Assembly: GCF_020194175.1 (NCBI RefSeq)
Contig: NZ_JADYVX010000004.1
Span: 186,001 to 250,000, forward strand
Direction: 5' to 3'
DNA length: 64,000 nt
Origin: Bradyrhizobium sp. BRP22
GTDB taxonomy: Bacteria; Pseudomonadota; Alphaproteobacteria; Rhizobiales; Xanthobacteraceae
The notes below the pieces were generated by a model. The model saw nothing but the letters and a program-made list of their open reading frames with translations, did no database searches and was not told the origin of the DNA. How positions within the stretch are numbered: the first letter of the stretch is position 1; each line of letters starts with the position of its first letter. Shown piece after piece: positions 8,944 through 17,242 of this stretch. The position numbers were made by a program, and so were the translations under genes.

Positions 8944-10158
8944 ATGAGTAATGCGAAGCCTCCTGTCATCATCGCTGGGGCAGGGCCGGTGGGCATGGTG
9001 GCAGCGGCAAATATGGTGCGGCAGAACATCCCGGTTCTGGTGCTGGAGAAGAACGACCAACTGAGCAGCGAGTCGCGGGCATCGACGTTCCATCCGCCCA
9101 CGCTGGACATGCTCGATGATCTCGGCTTCGCCAGCACGCTGATCGCGCAGGGCCTGAAGGCGCCGACTGTTCAATACAGCTCGTCCGAAGACGGCGTGCT
9201 CGGGACGTTCGACTTCGCAGCGATTTCCGATCTGGTGCGGCACCCGTTCCGCCTGCAGGCCGAGCAGTTCAAGCTAACGCGCATCATTCTGGATGCTTTG
9301 TCCGGCAACCCGTTGTTCTCGATCGCGTTCGGCAGCGAGGTCAAATCCGTCGAGCAGGCGAACGATGCCGTCAAGGTAATGGTCGGAGCCCAGGGGCGCC
9401 ACATCGCGCATGAATGCACCTGGCTGATCGGCGCCGATGGCGCGAACAGCATCGTACGCCGCAGCCAGGACATCGAATTCGAGGGCTTCACCTGGCCCGA
9501 GCGTTTTCTGGTGATGACAACTCCGGTCGATTTCACGGTGCTTCGCCCGGGTGTGTCGTCGGTCAGCTATGTCGCCGATCCAGAGCGCTGGTACTTCCTT
9601 CTCCGCATTCTCGGCGCATGGCGCGTGATGATGCCGGTGGCTGCGGAAATCTCCGATGCCGAGGCGCTCTCCGAACACTATGTGACGGCATCGATCCGGC
9701 GGGTCGTTCCCGCCGAGATGGAAGCCCCGATCCTCCACACGACGTTGTATCGTGTGCATCAGCGCGTCGCCGCGAACTTCCGGAAAGGTCGCGCCTTCCT
9801 GGCTGGCGACGCCGCCCATATCAACAATCCGCTCGGCGGCATGGGCATGAATGGCGGCATTCACGACGCATTGAACCTGACAGCGAAGTTGGGTGCGGTC
9901 ATCAATGGTACGGCCAATGAGCGTGTTCTCGCCGATTACGATCTGCAGCGTCGTACCGTCACGATGCAGGCCATTCAGGGCGACACCATTCGCAACAAGA
10001 AGAATCTCGAGGCGAAAGATGAAGCCGACCGGGCGCGTTTCCGCGACGACATTCGCGCCGCGGCCACCGATCCGGAAAAGGGACGAGCGCTCTTGCGCCG
10101 AATTGCAATGCTGGACTCGCTCGAGCGGGCAGCTTCGCTGCATGTCGCCGCGGGGTGA
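8944..10158 (+). CDS. FAD-dependent aromatic-type monooxygenase
   Basis: 404 residues from ATG 8944. The Rossmann motif VIIAGAGPVGMVAAANM opens the protein, LIGADGANSIVRR is the DG motif and FLAGDAAHINNPLGGMGMNGGIHDALNLTAKL is the GD motif of the PHBH/PheA group of single-component flavin hydroxylases. These use NAD(P)H and O2 to hydroxylate aromatic rings. It lacks the C-terminal thioredoxin-like extension seen in phenol hydroxylases. Grouped with the upstream cupin and the downstream Bug protein. Confidence 0.87.
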   Translation: MSNAKPPVIIAGAGPVGMVAAANMVRQNIPVLVLEKNDQLSSESRASTFHPPTLDMLDDLGFASTLIAQGLKAPTVQYSSSEDGVLGTFDFAAISDLVRHPFRLQAEQFKLTRIILDALSGNPLFSIAFGSEVKSVEQANDAVKVMVGAQGRHIAHECTWLIGADGANSIVRRSQDIEFEGFTWPERFLVMTTPVDFTVLRPGVSSVSYVADPERWYFLLRILGAWRVMMPVAAEISDAEALSEHYVTASIRRVVPAEMEAPILHTTLYRVHQRVAANFRKGRAFLAGDAAHINNPLGGMGMNGGIHDALNLTAKLGAVINGTANERVLADYDLQRRTVTMQAIQGDTIRNKKNLEAKDEADRARFRDDIRAAATDPEKGRALLRRIAMLDSLERAASLHVAAG

Positions 10159-10257
10159 TCACCAATTCTCTCTTAGACGATGTCGGCGGTAACCGGCTTA
10201 TCGCCGCGCAAGAACCGCGTCAGTGGAAGCGCCAGTGAACTTGGAGGAGTCAATGCC

Positions 10258-11286
10258 ATGGTCCCCGAGATGTCATGCAGGATATTCAGAATGCGAAGCA
10301 ATGATCTGATGAAGTGGGCGACGTTTATTTTGGCGGCACTGCTGTCGCCAGGATTCTTCGGGGTGCCCGGCGCGGCGGCGGCTGGGTTCCCTGAAAAGCT
10401 GATTACGATTGTGGTCCCGTATCCTGCCGGAAGCACCGCCGACGCGATTCCACGATTGGTTGGTCCCTTGATGTCCAAGTCGCTCGGCGTTCCCGTGATC
10501 ATCGAAAATCGCGGTGGAGCAAACGGATCGATCGGGGCGGTTCGCGTCGCCTCCTCACCGGCGGATGGCCACACGATTCTGCTTGCGACGACTGGCATGC
10601 TTACAATCAACCAATGGATCTATGAAAAGCCGACGTACAATCCTGAAAAGGACTTCGCGCCGATCACCAATGGCGCTTCGACGCCGAACATCATCGTCGT
10701 CAATCCGTCGGTCAAGGCAAGCTCGCTGAAGGAATTGGTGGCGCTGGCCAAAGCTGAGCCCGGCAAGCTGACATTTGCTTCGGCCGGCAACGGGAGCACG
10801 AGCCACCTGTGCGGGGAGACGTTGAAGGTGCTCGAAGGCATTGATGCCGTTCACATACCGTACCAAGGAGCGGCTCCAGCACTCCAGGATGTTGTCAGCG
10901 GTCAGGTTTCCATGATGTGCGACAACCTGTCGAATGTCGTCCAGCAGGTGCAGAGCGGAGCGTTGAAGCCAATTGTGGTGACCGCGCCTGAACGAAGCAG
11001 GCAGCTTCCCGATGTGCCGACGTCCGCGGAAGCAGGATCACCTGATCTCCTCGCCGGCAACTGGTACGGCTTTGTTGCTCCATCGGCGACCCCAAAGGAC
11101 GTGATCGAGAAGCTCCACAAGTCCATCGTGGAGGCCTTGCGGGATTCGACCGTTTCAGCTCGTCTGGAAGGCTTGGGTTTGACCGTGATCGCTGATGAGC
11201 CCGCCAAGTTCGGAGAAACCATCGCAAGGGATTCCGCGCGGATGGAAAATATTGTGAAGCGTGCAAAAGCAAAGGTGTCCAACTGA
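10258..11286 (+). CDS. Bug/TctC-type tripartite tricarboxylate transporter substrate-binding protein
   Basis: Start at ATG 10258 with GGAGG ten bases upstream; the frame is open further back without a site. A signal peptide (MKWATFILAALLSPGFFGVPGAAAAG) is preceded by a short leader, so an internal ATG (10291 or 10309) is also possible. The mature part shows the Bug hallmarks FPEKLITIVVPYPAGSTAD, ENRGGANGSIGAVRVASSPADGHTILL and FVAPSATPKDVIEKLHKSI. It should bind an organic acid in the periplasm. No membrane subunits are nearby, as is usual for orphan Bug proteins. Confidence 0.88.
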   Translation: MVPEMSCRIFRMRSNDLMKWATFILAALLSPGFFGVPGAAAAGFPEKLITIVVPYPAGSTADAIPRLVGPLMSKSLGVPVIIENRGGANGSIGAVRVASSPADGHTILLATTGMLTINQWIYEKPTYNPEKDFAPITNGASTPNIIVVNPSVKASSLKELVALAKAEPGKLTFASAGNGSTSHLCGETLKVLEGIDAVHIPYQGAAPALQDVVSGQVSMMCDNLSNVVQQVQSGALKPIVVTAPERSRQLPDVPTSAEAGSPDLLAGNWYGFVAPSATPKDVIEKLHKSIVEALRDSTVSARLEGLGLTVIADEPAKFGETIARDSARMENIVKRAKAKVSN

Positions 11287-11544
11287 TGTTGTCGATCAGA
11301 AGGCACCGATGATCCCGGTCAGAAGCAGCTACGGGGCGAAGACTTAGATTGCCGCTACAGCACCCGACCCCTGCAACCCGCCTCTCGCCCACGGAACGTG
11401 TGTGCCCAAACCGCTATCGGTGCCTGAAGCGGATGGGGACAACCCTTGTGAGCGGGTGGTGAGGGCTGCCATCAAAGGCGGGCTCTGGTGGCACCAATGG
11501 CGAAGAGGGTTGTTCGTGCGGGTTTGTCTCGAATGGCGGCGAGT

Positions 11545-11559
11545 TGGTGCCCCTGGCCG
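11545..11559. repeat. Left attachment-site repeat of the island
   Basis: TGGTGCCCCTGGCCG is identical to 32795-32809, the 3' end (including CCA on the minus strand) of the intact tRNA-Leu gene. A copy of a tRNA 3' end in direct orientation at the far side of a 21-kb segment is the usual footprint of tyrosine-recombinase integration. Confidence 0.8.
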
Positions 11560-11618
11560 ATAATTGCCTAGAGCCATAACCATTTGAATTTGAGACCACT
11601 TTTGTCGTCGATTGCCGC

Positions 11619-11641
11619 CGATACCAGCACAAATACCAGCA
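11619..11641. repeat. Second island-end direct repeat, left copy
   Basis: CGATACCAGCACAAATACCAGC plus A; it matches 32655-32677 with a single mismatch and in the same orientation. It lies inside the att repeats at both ends and contains an internal near-duplication of ATACCAGCA. Confidence 0.65.
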
Positions 11642-12098
11642 GGACGCGAGGTATTCGCCGACAAAAATAAAATAGGAGGGTTCTCGCCGCGGGCGCGCCT
11701 ATGCCCTTCCAGGCTCCACAATCGCCTGATCGGAATCGAACCAGGCTCTGGCCTGAAAACGGAGAGACCTACCGCGAGGTTGAGTCTAGGCTCGTGTCAT
11801 GCGTGCCCGATCCGTGTTCCTTCACGATGCCGATGGAGAGACCCAATTCCCAATGGACGACCTTGGGACGACTCGATGCCGCTCGGTGCGGGACCGATGC
11901 CGAAAGCGCTCATCGCGCGACGCTGATTTTAGTCCCGCGGTTTCAGCAACGTCCCGTAGTCGGCGTTCTCACCAGTGCTATATGTTTCGAACCGAGGAAG
12001 AAGAAAGTCGATCGGCGGGGTCTTGAACAAGAAACGCAGGCGTCTCGCCAAGGGATTGCTTCCTTGTAAGAAGCCACCCCTCAATCTACGAATGGGGC

Positions 12099-12126
12099 GG
12101 ACGTTCGAATCGTTCCGGGCGCGCCA
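12099..12126 (+). repeat. tRNA-Arg 3' fragment (T arm and acceptor end with CCA)
   Basis: GGACG-TTCGAAT-CGTTC forms a proper 5-bp T stem and 7-base loop, followed by CGGGCGC, a discriminator G and CCA. This is the 3' end of a rhizobial-type tRNA-Arg; an upstream CTACGAAT could be the remains of an ACG anticodon loop, but the anticodon stem does not pair. No 5' half is present, so it is a relic or a carried att site, not a functional tRNA. Confidence 0.6.
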
Positions 12127-12910
12127 TCTATCTCAACTATAGCGATTTCTTGAGCAGGCCTAAAATGGCCCCAGGCTAAAATTTGCGTTTAGTCTGGGAT
12201 TTTAGTCTGGGACAATTTCCAAAGAATTTTTGGTCGGCATCGAAGGTGGCGCAGCCGGCTCTTCGAAGTCGGAGCTTCAAAGCGAAAAAAGGTCGGGGGG
12301 TTCGAGTCGCTCCCCCGCTACCGAAGGCAGCCCTGGCGCGCTTCCTGAAAAGGACGTCTAGTGGTGACCACGAGCCGATTGAAGACGAGCACCGTTTAGC
12401 CGCCTAGGCCACGTCGTGCCTATCACGAAACGATCTCGCGCAGATCCATCCGGCCGCCGAGAACGATCAAGGCCGCCTACAGGTAGGGGCACGGTAGTGA
12501 AACGGCTGAAGTCCCCCAGTGCCGCTCGACGTGCCGCTTTCGTACTTTAGTTTTCCTCCGGTGTGTATTTGTTGGTTCGAGCAGGCGACTGATCGGCAAT
12601 TGGATCGTACTTCGAGAACTTTGCCATCCTTCGCTCTTCGGTCCGCCCTGGGCCTCGTTACGGCTCAACGAGGCACGATTGTTGAAGATAATCGCGCCGG
12701 GGCCGTGGCCAGTAATCGGCTGCATTCGCGGTACATCGCCTCGCAAGTAGAGCGCTCGCCAGACCCCGAGAGCTCTGAGGCTCGGCTCAGCCAGTCAATC
12801 CAGACACCTTCCTAAAGTCGCATGAGCTGCTCCCCGACGACGAGCGGAACAATTTCGGTACCGCAGGCTTTGACTCCGCGTTCCGGGCGGGGACCTGACG
12901 AGGGAAGCCC

Positions 12911-13114
12911 ATGGCACCGAAACGACGCCGCTTCAAGCAAACCCAAAGCCTTGAAGAGCGGTTAGCGCAAGAGGCTGGCCGCCTGCGGGAGGAAGCAAAA
13001 GCTCTACCCCCGGGTTTTGAACGGGAGGCGCTGCTGAAGAAAGCTCGGCAGGCAGATACCGGTGCGCACGTCAGTGAATGGCTTCGATCGCCCGGTTTGC
13101 AGCTGCCAGAGTGA
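12911..13114 (+). CDS. Small conserved charged protein (rhizobial hypothetical)
   Basis: 67 residues, starting MAPKRRRFKQTQSLEERLAQEAGRLREEAKALPPG and ending HVSEWLRSPGLQLPE. The pattern of a basic start, LEERLAxEAxxLREEA helix, PPGxxREALLxKARQA and a terminal SEWLRSPGLQxP is one I recognise from many small hypothetical proteins in rhizobia, often near stress genes or on accessory segments. Cytoplasmic and helical; function unknown. Confidence 0.75.
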   Translation: MAPKRRRFKQTQSLEERLAQEAGRLREEAKALPPGFEREALLKKARQADTGAHVSEWLRSPGLQLPE

Positions 13115-13152
13115 GGCGTAGCAACCCGTGATCGGCCGCCGAATTGGAGGTG

Positions 13153-13386
13153 ATGGCGGAGTCGTTCGGCAATAACTTCACGGTCGTCGAAATAACGGCA
13201 GACGACAATAAAACGCAAGTCTGGATTGCGCGAGCGAAGCCGCGTCAAGCGCTAAGATTGATCCTTGCCGCCGTGCCGGAAGGTTGGACTGCCGAAGTTC
13301 TAGATATCGCATTGACACGCGAGCAGCAGAAGCTGTTCGAAGAGCTTGATCTTGAGCCCGGGGATGTCCACAAAATCAGCAAATAG
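13153..13386 (+). CDS. Small hypothetical protein
   Basis: ATG 13153 (MAESFGNNFTVVEITADDNKTQVWIARAKPRQALRLILAAVPEGWTAEVLD) overlaps the end of GGAGGTG, so spacing is short; TTG 13144 is in frame and is an alternative. 77 residues ending LFEELDLEPGDVHKISK. It reads as an alpha/beta soluble protein with no recognised family. It follows the previous small gene by 38 bp on the same strand, suggesting a two-gene unit. Confidence 0.6.
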   Translation: MAESFGNNFTVVEITADDNKTQVWIARAKPRQALRLILAAVPEGWTAEVLDIALTREQQKLFEELDLEPGDVHKISK

Positions 13387-13735
13387 AATTGCGCGATCCC
13401 ATCCTAGCTAACGGCTAATGCCAAGGCAGCCGGATGCAGGTACACGCCCCAAAGAAAAACACCCGCGAAGTACACGCACTGCGGCCGGGGCAGATTGATC
13501 GCCGACTAACATGTTTCACCTGATCTAGACGGACACAAGTCTATACCCTGCATGCGAGAAGCTAAGTTGCCAGGACTGATAAGGCGGCCTTAGTCGCCGC
13601 CTCGCTCTATACTGAACGTCAGCGTGGCCCGTAGCCGGCTTATTCAAAAGACCGGAAGCTGGCTTTTGGAGGCAGCGCGGGCCCCTCAAGTTGAGCGTCG
13701 TGACGCCTAGTGATCCGGAGCCGACAGGCCCAACT
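13387..13735. other. Gene-free 349 bp
   Basis: No ORF, tRNA or clear terminator was found. Mixed composition of the island type. Confidence 0.5.
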
Positions 13736-13990
13736 TCACGCTATCGGCTCGTCATCCGCATGACAGACGACCTGTTCCTTTTCCGCTAAAGGCGGAACAT
13801 GGATAAACACCGAAAACCGATCTACCGCCCTGACCGAGCGATGGACCAGCAAATCGTCAGGCGCTCGCTTGAGAACATCGAGTGGTGCTTGGATATCCTG
13901 CAGCGTCCATGTCCGAACACCTTCGCGGGAGGCAATTCGCAGGTAAGAGACGCTGAGAACGGCGAACGATTTCCCCAGCGGATCGACCAT
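13736..13990 (-). CDS. Small hypothetical protein
   Basis: The open frame extends to 14158, but that part is Cys/Ser-rich shadow of the opposite-strand gene. From ATG 13990 the 84 residues MVDPLGKSFAVLSVSYLRIASREGVRTWTLQDIQAPLDVLKRAPDDLLVHRSVRAVDRFSVFIHVPPL have normal composition. It is divergent from the next gene with 19 bp between starts. Unknown function; it may also be a chance ORF. Confidence 0.4.
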   Translation of the reverse strand: MVDPLGKSFAVLSVSYLRIASREGVRTWTLQDIQAPLDVLKRAPDDLLVHRSVRAVDRFSVFIHVPPLAEKEQVVCHADDEPIA

Positions 13991-14009
13991 TTTTGAGTTA
14001 TGCTGTGGC

Positions 14010-14225
14010 ATGGACCGCACCATGCAGCTCCGACATTTGGAAGAAGCCGAGCGGCACATCGCGCAAGGCGAGAGACATATTGCGGAGCAGGAGGGGCGAA
14101 TAAGGGTCATGTTTCGGCAGGGCCATAACACGGACCAGGCCCAAAGGCTTCTGGACATTTTCTATGCATCTCAAGCGCAGCATCTTAAGCACCGAGACCG
14201 CATTCTCAAGGAGCTGGGGGAATAA
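14010..14225 (+). CDS. Small helical histidine-rich conserved protein
   Basis: 71 residues: MDRTMQLRHLEEAERHIAQGERHIAEQEGRIRVMFRQGHNTDQAQRLLDIFYASQAQHLKHRDRILKELGE. The repeated ERHIAxGERHIAxQ helix followed by GHxTxxAxRLLxxF and a closing HRDRILxELG is a pattern common in small rhizobial hypothetical proteins. Predicted helical hairpin or coiled coil. Metal binding by the many histidines is possible but speculative. Confidence 0.75.
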   Translation: MDRTMQLRHLEEAERHIAQGERHIAEQEGRIRVMFRQGHNTDQAQRLLDIFYASQAQHLKHRDRILKELGE

Positions 14226-14262
14226 CGAAGGGGCCGCTCTGCCTCAGCGTTTACCGTCGCTC

Positions 14263-14886
14263 TCACTGCCCATTCGGATGATCATCCCACTGCTCGGAGA
14301 TGATCTCCAGCATTCCAGCCATTCTGGACGGTGAAGTGAAGATTTCCACCTTTCCGATTTCGATCGCCGCGCATGGCATCGCGAAATCGCGCGAGCTCGT
14401 TCTGCTCTGCGCCATCAAAATCCCTCCCGAGGCGCGGACCTGCTTGAGGCCCCTCAGCCCAGTTGGAAGTGCGCCGCTTAGAACAATGGCCGCCAAGCGG
14501 TTACCATAAGTTTCGGACATACTCCGTAGCAAGTCATCCGGCAGCTGAAGCCAACTGCTCGGGTTTCCGGCAAGAGGTCGGAGACGAAACCCCTCGTGCG
14601 TCAACTGCACCGAAACTCCGGGACGACAGAGGTAGACCTGCCCGAAGACCGGTCGCTCTCCCTCTTCGGCCCAGCAGACCTTCCTCTTCGTGTGCCAGCC
14701 AAGCACCTGATCCAAGCTGCTTGCGGTTCTCGGCAAGTGTTGAGCTACGATGATTGGGGGATAAAAGGTTGCCGCCAGGGAACTCAAAAGTTCGATGGTT
14801 GCCCTGATCCCGCCGGCCGAGGCGATCACGCCTACGGCGCAGGAACGTCGAACCTTGGGCTGGGTTGGACCGGAGCGCATTGTCAT
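14263..14886 (-). CDS. CheB-type methylesterase domain protein with degenerate catalytic site
   Basis: Stand-alone CheB catalytic domain, 207 residues, started at ATG 14886 (ATG 14880 is also possible; the frame is open to TTG 14916). The Ser motif VGVIASAGG (S23) and His motif VAQHLP (H50) are kept. The third motif, normally TGMGxDGAxG, reads SGALPTGLRG, so the catalytic Asp is replaced by T142. There is no receiver domain and no chemotaxis gene nearby. Divergent from the Crp gene with 32 bp between the two start codons. It may bind rather than hydrolyse a methylglutamyl-like ligand. Confidence 0.78.
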   Translation of the reverse strand: MTMRSGPTQPKVRRSCAVGVIASAGGIRATIELLSSLAATFYPPIIVAQHLPRTASSLDQVLGWHTKRKVCWAEEGERPVFGQVYLCRPGVSVQLTHEGFRLRPLAGNPSSWLQLPDDLLRSMSETYGNRLAAIVLSGALPTGLRGLKQVRASGGILMAQSRTSSRDFAMPCAAIEIGKVEIFTSPSRMAGMLEIISEQWDDHPNGQ

Positions 14887-14918
14887 CTGGATGACATAGC
14901 CTTCCTGCGGAGGCAACT

Positions 14919-15611
14919 ATGCCCGTTTCCAACCGCCTGCTGCTGAAAACGCCTGCCGAGGAACTCCGGCTGGTCGAGCCTCATCTCGAACCGGTGGAAC
15001 TCAAGTTCAAGCAAGTGCTGGCCGAGCCGAATGAGTCGATCAAGCACTTCTACTTCGTAGATAGCGGCGTCGTGTCCATGGTCAATGAGCCCGACGACGG
15101 AGAAGTGGTCGAGTTCGCAACCGTCGGCCCAGAGGGCTTGGCCGGGATTCACGCGCTGCTTGGTGTTGCTTCGATCCCGAGCAAGATCCTGGTGCAGATC
15201 CCCGGCTTTGGCCGTCGAGCAGAAATCAAACAGCTCGTCTCCTTGTTTGACAAGACGCCGAAGCTGCAGCAGATGCTGATGCGTTACACGGTGGCGCTGA
15301 TGAACCAGATCGCGCAGGGCACCTCTTGCAACCGCCTCCATGAAGTTCAGGAGCGTTGTGCGCGATGGCTGCTGCAGACGCACGACCGGGTCGAGGGAGA
15401 CAACTTTCCACTTACCCAAGAATTCTTATCGCAGATGCTGGGCGTACATCGGCCGACCGTGAGTGTCGCTGCCGGTGTTCTGCAAAAAGCAGGCTTGATC
15501 GAGTACGAGCGAGGCACGGTCACGATCGTGAATCGCAGAGGATTAGAAGCTGCGTCATGCAGTTGTTACAAGATCATATTGCGTGAATACGAGCGCCTTG
15601 TAGGCGCCTGA
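14919..15611 (+). CDS. Crp/Fnr family transcriptional regulator
   Basis: 230 residues with GGAGG just upstream of ATG 14919. The cyclic-nucleotide-binding beta barrel (IKHFYFVDSGVVSMV...VEFATVGPEGLAG) is followed by a dimer helix and a Crp-type winged helix with LTQEFLSQMLGVHRPTVSVAAGVLQKAGLIEYERGTVTIVNRRGLE. The N-terminal cysteines of Fnr are absent, and the Arg that binds cAMP phosphate is not evident, so the signal is unknown. This subgroup is frequent beside stress and DUF-type genes in rhizobia. It could regulate the neighbouring catalase or CheB-like gene. Confidence 0.88.
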   Translation: MPVSNRLLLKTPAEELRLVEPHLEPVELKFKQVLAEPNESIKHFYFVDSGVVSMVNEPDDGEVVEFATVGPEGLAGIHALLGVASIPSKILVQIPGFGRRAEIKQLVSLFDKTPKLQQMLMRYTVALMNQIAQGTSCNRLHEVQERCARWLLQTHDRVEGDNFPLTQEFLSQMLGVHRPTVSVAAGVLQKAGLIEYERGTVTIVNRRGLEAASCSCYKIILREYERLVGA

Positions 15612-15784
15612 GCGGGCCGAACTTCGCCAGCCCAAATCATCTTCCTCCCCTCAGAGGAGAACGGAATGGAGCATTACTTGGCTGCATAGAACAGTCGTGA
15701 ATTTCCGCTACAGCCGCAGCCCCGACAGTGCCCAGTGCACACCTTGTGGCGTTTCGACACTTCCGGGGCTGTCGGGATCACGTG

Positions 15785-17053
15785 TTATTCGGCCTGTTCG
15801 ATAGGCGCCGGCATTTTTGCTACCGACATCAGCGATCGAGCCACTTGGTTTAGCAGCTGATCGGAATTCTCTTCTTCCGCAAGCGATTTCGACAACAGCG
15901 CGACGACCGCACTGTGACGCAGCTGCTGCGCGAGGTTCTTCGCCGTCGTGTAAGCCGAAATTTCATAGTGCTCCACACGCTGTGCGGCTCCGATCAGGGA
16001 GAGGTCAGCGGCCGCGTCTTCCTTTTCTTCGCCTTCAGCGATGATTTCCTGGCCTTCTTCGATAAGCCCCGTCATGCCCTTGCAAGGCTTTGCGCGGACG
16101 TTCTTGCCGAGCAACTCGAAGCATTCATTGATGCGCTCCACCTGGTTTTCAGTCTCGACGAGATGCTGCTCAAACAGCTCACGCAGCTGATCGAAGCGAG
16201 CTGCCTCGGCCATCTTCGGAAGCGCCTTAGTGAGTTGCTTTTCGGCGTGCAGAATGTCGCGGAGCTCATCGATCAACAGGTCGCCCAGCCCGGCCTGGTC
16301 GTCTGGCGGCGAACTTTCCGCGACGATCGCGGCGGAGGCGCCGGGTTCGGCCTGAATTGCTGGCGATTCAGTGAAGACCCAGCCGTTGCCCTCGTTCCAA
16401 GGACCGCGGGTGTCGATCTCCCCATGGTCGCCCGTCCCGGTGGAATCGTTGAAGAATTGGTCGACCAGTCCTGGCGTCGGAGCGATGCGGCCGATGCTGA
16501 AAGCTGGCTTAGCCATGCTCTCGAGCGCCAGCGCGAACGCTCTCATGTGGGTGATTTCCCGAGTCATCAGGAATTGAAGCGCGTCCTTGGTGCCGGCGTC
16601 GTCGCAGAAATTGATCAGCCGCTCATAGACGATCTTGGCCCGTGCTTCGGCGGCGATGTTGCTGCGCAGATCGACATCGAGCTCGCCGGTGATCTTCAGG
16701 TAGTCGGCCGTCCATGCATTGCCCTGGGAATTGAACAGGTTCACGCCACCGCCGCCCGCGATGGCAATTAGGGGATCGGCTTCGGCGGCCTGGCGATCGA
16801 ACTTTGCCGGCTTGAGGTGCATGCGGGCAAGCGTCCCCACGACTTCGAGGTGGCTCAGTTCTTCGGTGCCGATATCCATCAGCAAGTCCTTGCGATCCGG
16901 ATCTTCGCAGTTCAGGCCCTGTATTGAATATTGCATCGCAGCAGCGAGCTCGCCGTTGGCGCCACCGAACTGTTCAAGAAGCATGTTGCCAAAACGAGGG
17001 TCCGGTTCGTCGACGCGAACAGTGAACATCAGCTTCTTGACATGGTGGTACAT
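15785..17053 (-). CDS. Manganese catalase fused to a DUF892 (YciE-like) ferritin-fold domain
   Basis: 422 residues from ATG 17053 (MYHHVKKLMF). Residues 1-230 match dimanganese catalase: ligands E35 (GANGELAAAM), E65/H68 (EELSH), E144 (IVYERLI) and H169 (REITHMRAF) are all present. After an acidic Pro/Ala linker (230-252), residues 253-422 form a DUF892 four-helix domain (LLIDELRDILHAEKQLTKALPKMAEAA ... RVEHYEISAYTTAKNLA). The first part should decompose H2O2; the second is a ferritin-like stress domain of unknown role. A perfect EcfG-type promoter lies 35 bp upstream. Confidence 0.88.
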   Translation of the reverse strand: MYHHVKKLMFTVRVDEPDPRFGNMLLEQFGGANGELAAAMQYSIQGLNCEDPDRKDLLMDIGTEELSHLEVVGTLARMHLKPAKFDRQAAEADPLIAIAGGGGVNLFNSQGNAWTADYLKITGELDVDLRSNIAAEARAKIVYERLINFCDDAGTKDALQFLMTREITHMRAFALALESMAKPAFSIGRIAPTPGLVDQFFNDSTGTGDHGEIDTRGPWNEGNGWVFTESPAIQAEPGASAAIVAESSPPDDQAGLGDLLIDELRDILHAEKQLTKALPKMAEAARFDQLRELFEQHLVETENQVERINECFELLGKNVRAKPCKGMTGLIEEGQEIIAEGEEKEDAAADLSLIGAAQRVEHYEISAYTTAKNLAQQLRHSAVVALLSKSLAEEENSDQLLNQVARSLMSVAKMPAPIEQAE

Positions 17054-17087
17054 TGAAGGCCTCGGGATGAGAGGGGACATCATCGCG

Positions 17088-17112
17088 AACGGAAGCCAGG
17101 ATCGTTTGTTCC
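17088..17112 (-). promoter_or_regulatory. Perfect EcfG-type (general stress sigma) promoter for the catalase fusion
   Basis: On the minus strand GGAAC, 16 bases, CGTT. This matches the known alphaproteobacterial EcfG consensus (GGAAC-N16/17-CGTT) exactly and ends 35 bp before ATG 17053. Confidence 0.75.
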
Positions 17113-17186
17113 TATTGGGCCGAGGATTCCCGCCCCGAGCGCCAAACCACGGCGCTCTGTTTGGAAGTCGGATTCGAGGGAAGGGA

Positions 17187-17211
17187 GGACCTCGGCGGCG
17201 CCTGGAGCGTT
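17187..17211 (+). promoter_or_regulatory. Near-consensus EcfG-type promoter for the PAP2 operon
   Basis: GGACC, 16 bases, CGTT, one mismatch from consensus, 31 bp before ATG 17243. Confidence 0.45.
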
Positions 17212-17242
17212 GAAAAGGTACTTACCTTTCCGATCTTGAGAC

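Larger units (their letters stand above)
11287..12910. other. 1.6 kb gene-poor left end of the genomic island
   Basis: No ORF here has a believable protein composition. The stretch carries the left att repeat (11545-11559), an island-end repeat (11619-11641), a tRNA-Arg 3' fragment (12099-12126) and further tRNA-like scraps, for example a TTCGAGTC loop near 12300 between G-rich and C-rich arms. A short tandem TTTAGTCTGGGA occurs near 12188-12211. No integrase or recognisable integrase remnant was seen. Confidence 0.6.

Noticed and set aside
11641..12420. Possible array of tRNA genes
   Set aside because: Several tRNA-like loops are present, but apart from the T arm and acceptor end at 12099-12126 none folds with paired stems. 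I keep only that fragment.
12361..12420. Possible tRNA-Sec or tRNA-Glu 5' half on the minus strand
   Set aside because: The D-arm-like and anticodon-like spacing is suggestive, but acceptor pairing and a T arm are missing.
11287..12910. Integrase gene or integrase remnant at the left island end
   Set aside because: No frame shows the R...HxxR...Y pattern of tyrosine recombinases, even allowing frameshifts.
15720..15784. Terminator from the GCCCCGACAG / GGGGCTGTCGGG pair
   Set aside because: The arms are not exact complements and the loop is long; the support is too weak.
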